Assembly: GCA_947592005.1 (NCBI GenBank)
Contig: CANQDJ010000010.1
Span: 1-36,304, forward strand
Direction of reading: 5' to 3'
DNA: 36,304 nt
Source of the DNA: an uncultured Anaeroplasma sp.
GTDB lineage: Bacteria; Bacillota_I; Bacilli_A; Acholeplasmatales; Anaeroplasmataceae
Shown one piece after another: positions 36,275 through 36,304 of the stretch (its first letter is position 1; each line of letters starts with the position of its first letter). Below the pieces are notes generated by a model. It was not told the DNA's origin. It saw only the letters and a list, made by a program, of their open reading frames with translations, and did no database searches. Made by a program: the position numbers and the translations under genes.

Positions 36275-36304
36275 ACCTAGAGTTATACAGTGGATAAATA
36301 TTTC

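Overview
The window is AT-rich, uses the standard code (TGA ends spmB, alaS and the exonuclease gene) and has strong AGGAGG-type ribosome binding sites and consensus sigma-A promoters. Several linkages are typical of low-GC Firmicutes, and of Bacilli in particular: alaS-ruvX-yrzB-(yrrM/trmR), ytxK-like-ackA, trmFO-xerC and spmA-spmB. I infer a Bacilli or Erysipelotrichia-like member of the Bacillota, possibly an uncultured gut lineage. The species cannot be named from the sequence.

Layout. (1) Positions 1-4631, minus strand: an operon with its own promoter that runs out of the window. In order of transcription it encodes a zinc-ribbon trypsin-like protease, an SPFH-like protein with a C-terminal zinc ribbon, a long coiled-coil protein, a small protein with the size, charge layout and helical pattern of ESCRT-III/CHMP proteins, and an ATPase with an MIT-like N-terminus and a Vps4-type AAA domain. 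This is the most unusual part of the window: it looks like a bacterial ESCRT-III/Vps4-style membrane-remodelling or envelope-stress module. (2) 4749-5852: spmB and spmA (spore maturation). (3) 5914-7351: an M18 aminopeptidase on the plus strand. (4) 7350-12782, minus strand: the alaS-ruvX-yrzB-like-trmR-exonuclease-small Glu-racemase-like operon. (5) 12836-13617: a lipoprotein gene. (6) 13627-17047: an HD hydrolase-nitroreductase-trmFO-xerC operon. (7) 17061-23464: one gene for a 2096-residue surface protein built of repeats of about 200 residues, followed by InlB-like and BspA-like segments. (8) 23491-25739: ytxK-like-ackA. (9) 25904-27888, plus strand: gdhA, then a small gene of unknown function. 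(10) 27903-29809: a group II intron of class C type, inserted directly after the terminator of a Nudix gene; its maturase gene has an in-frame stop. (11) 29812-31244: an alpha/beta hydrolase and the Nudix gene. (12) 31298-31473: a tRNA-Leu(UAG). (13) 31584-34439: two half-size chromate-transporter-family genes and an ABC-F gene. (14) 34479-36274, plus strand: a yeast/actinobacterial-type leuA.

Most genes are ordinary housekeeping: translation quality (alaS, trmFO, trmR, tRNA-Leu), Holliday-junction and chromosome maintenance (ruvX, xerC), acetate formation (ackA) and ammonium assimilation (gdhA). The parts worth follow-up are the ESCRT-like operon, the abrupt change of codon choice inside its ATPase gene, the giant repeat protein and the terminator-seated intron. 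All family assignments come from reading the translated sequence and motifs by eye; no database search was run.
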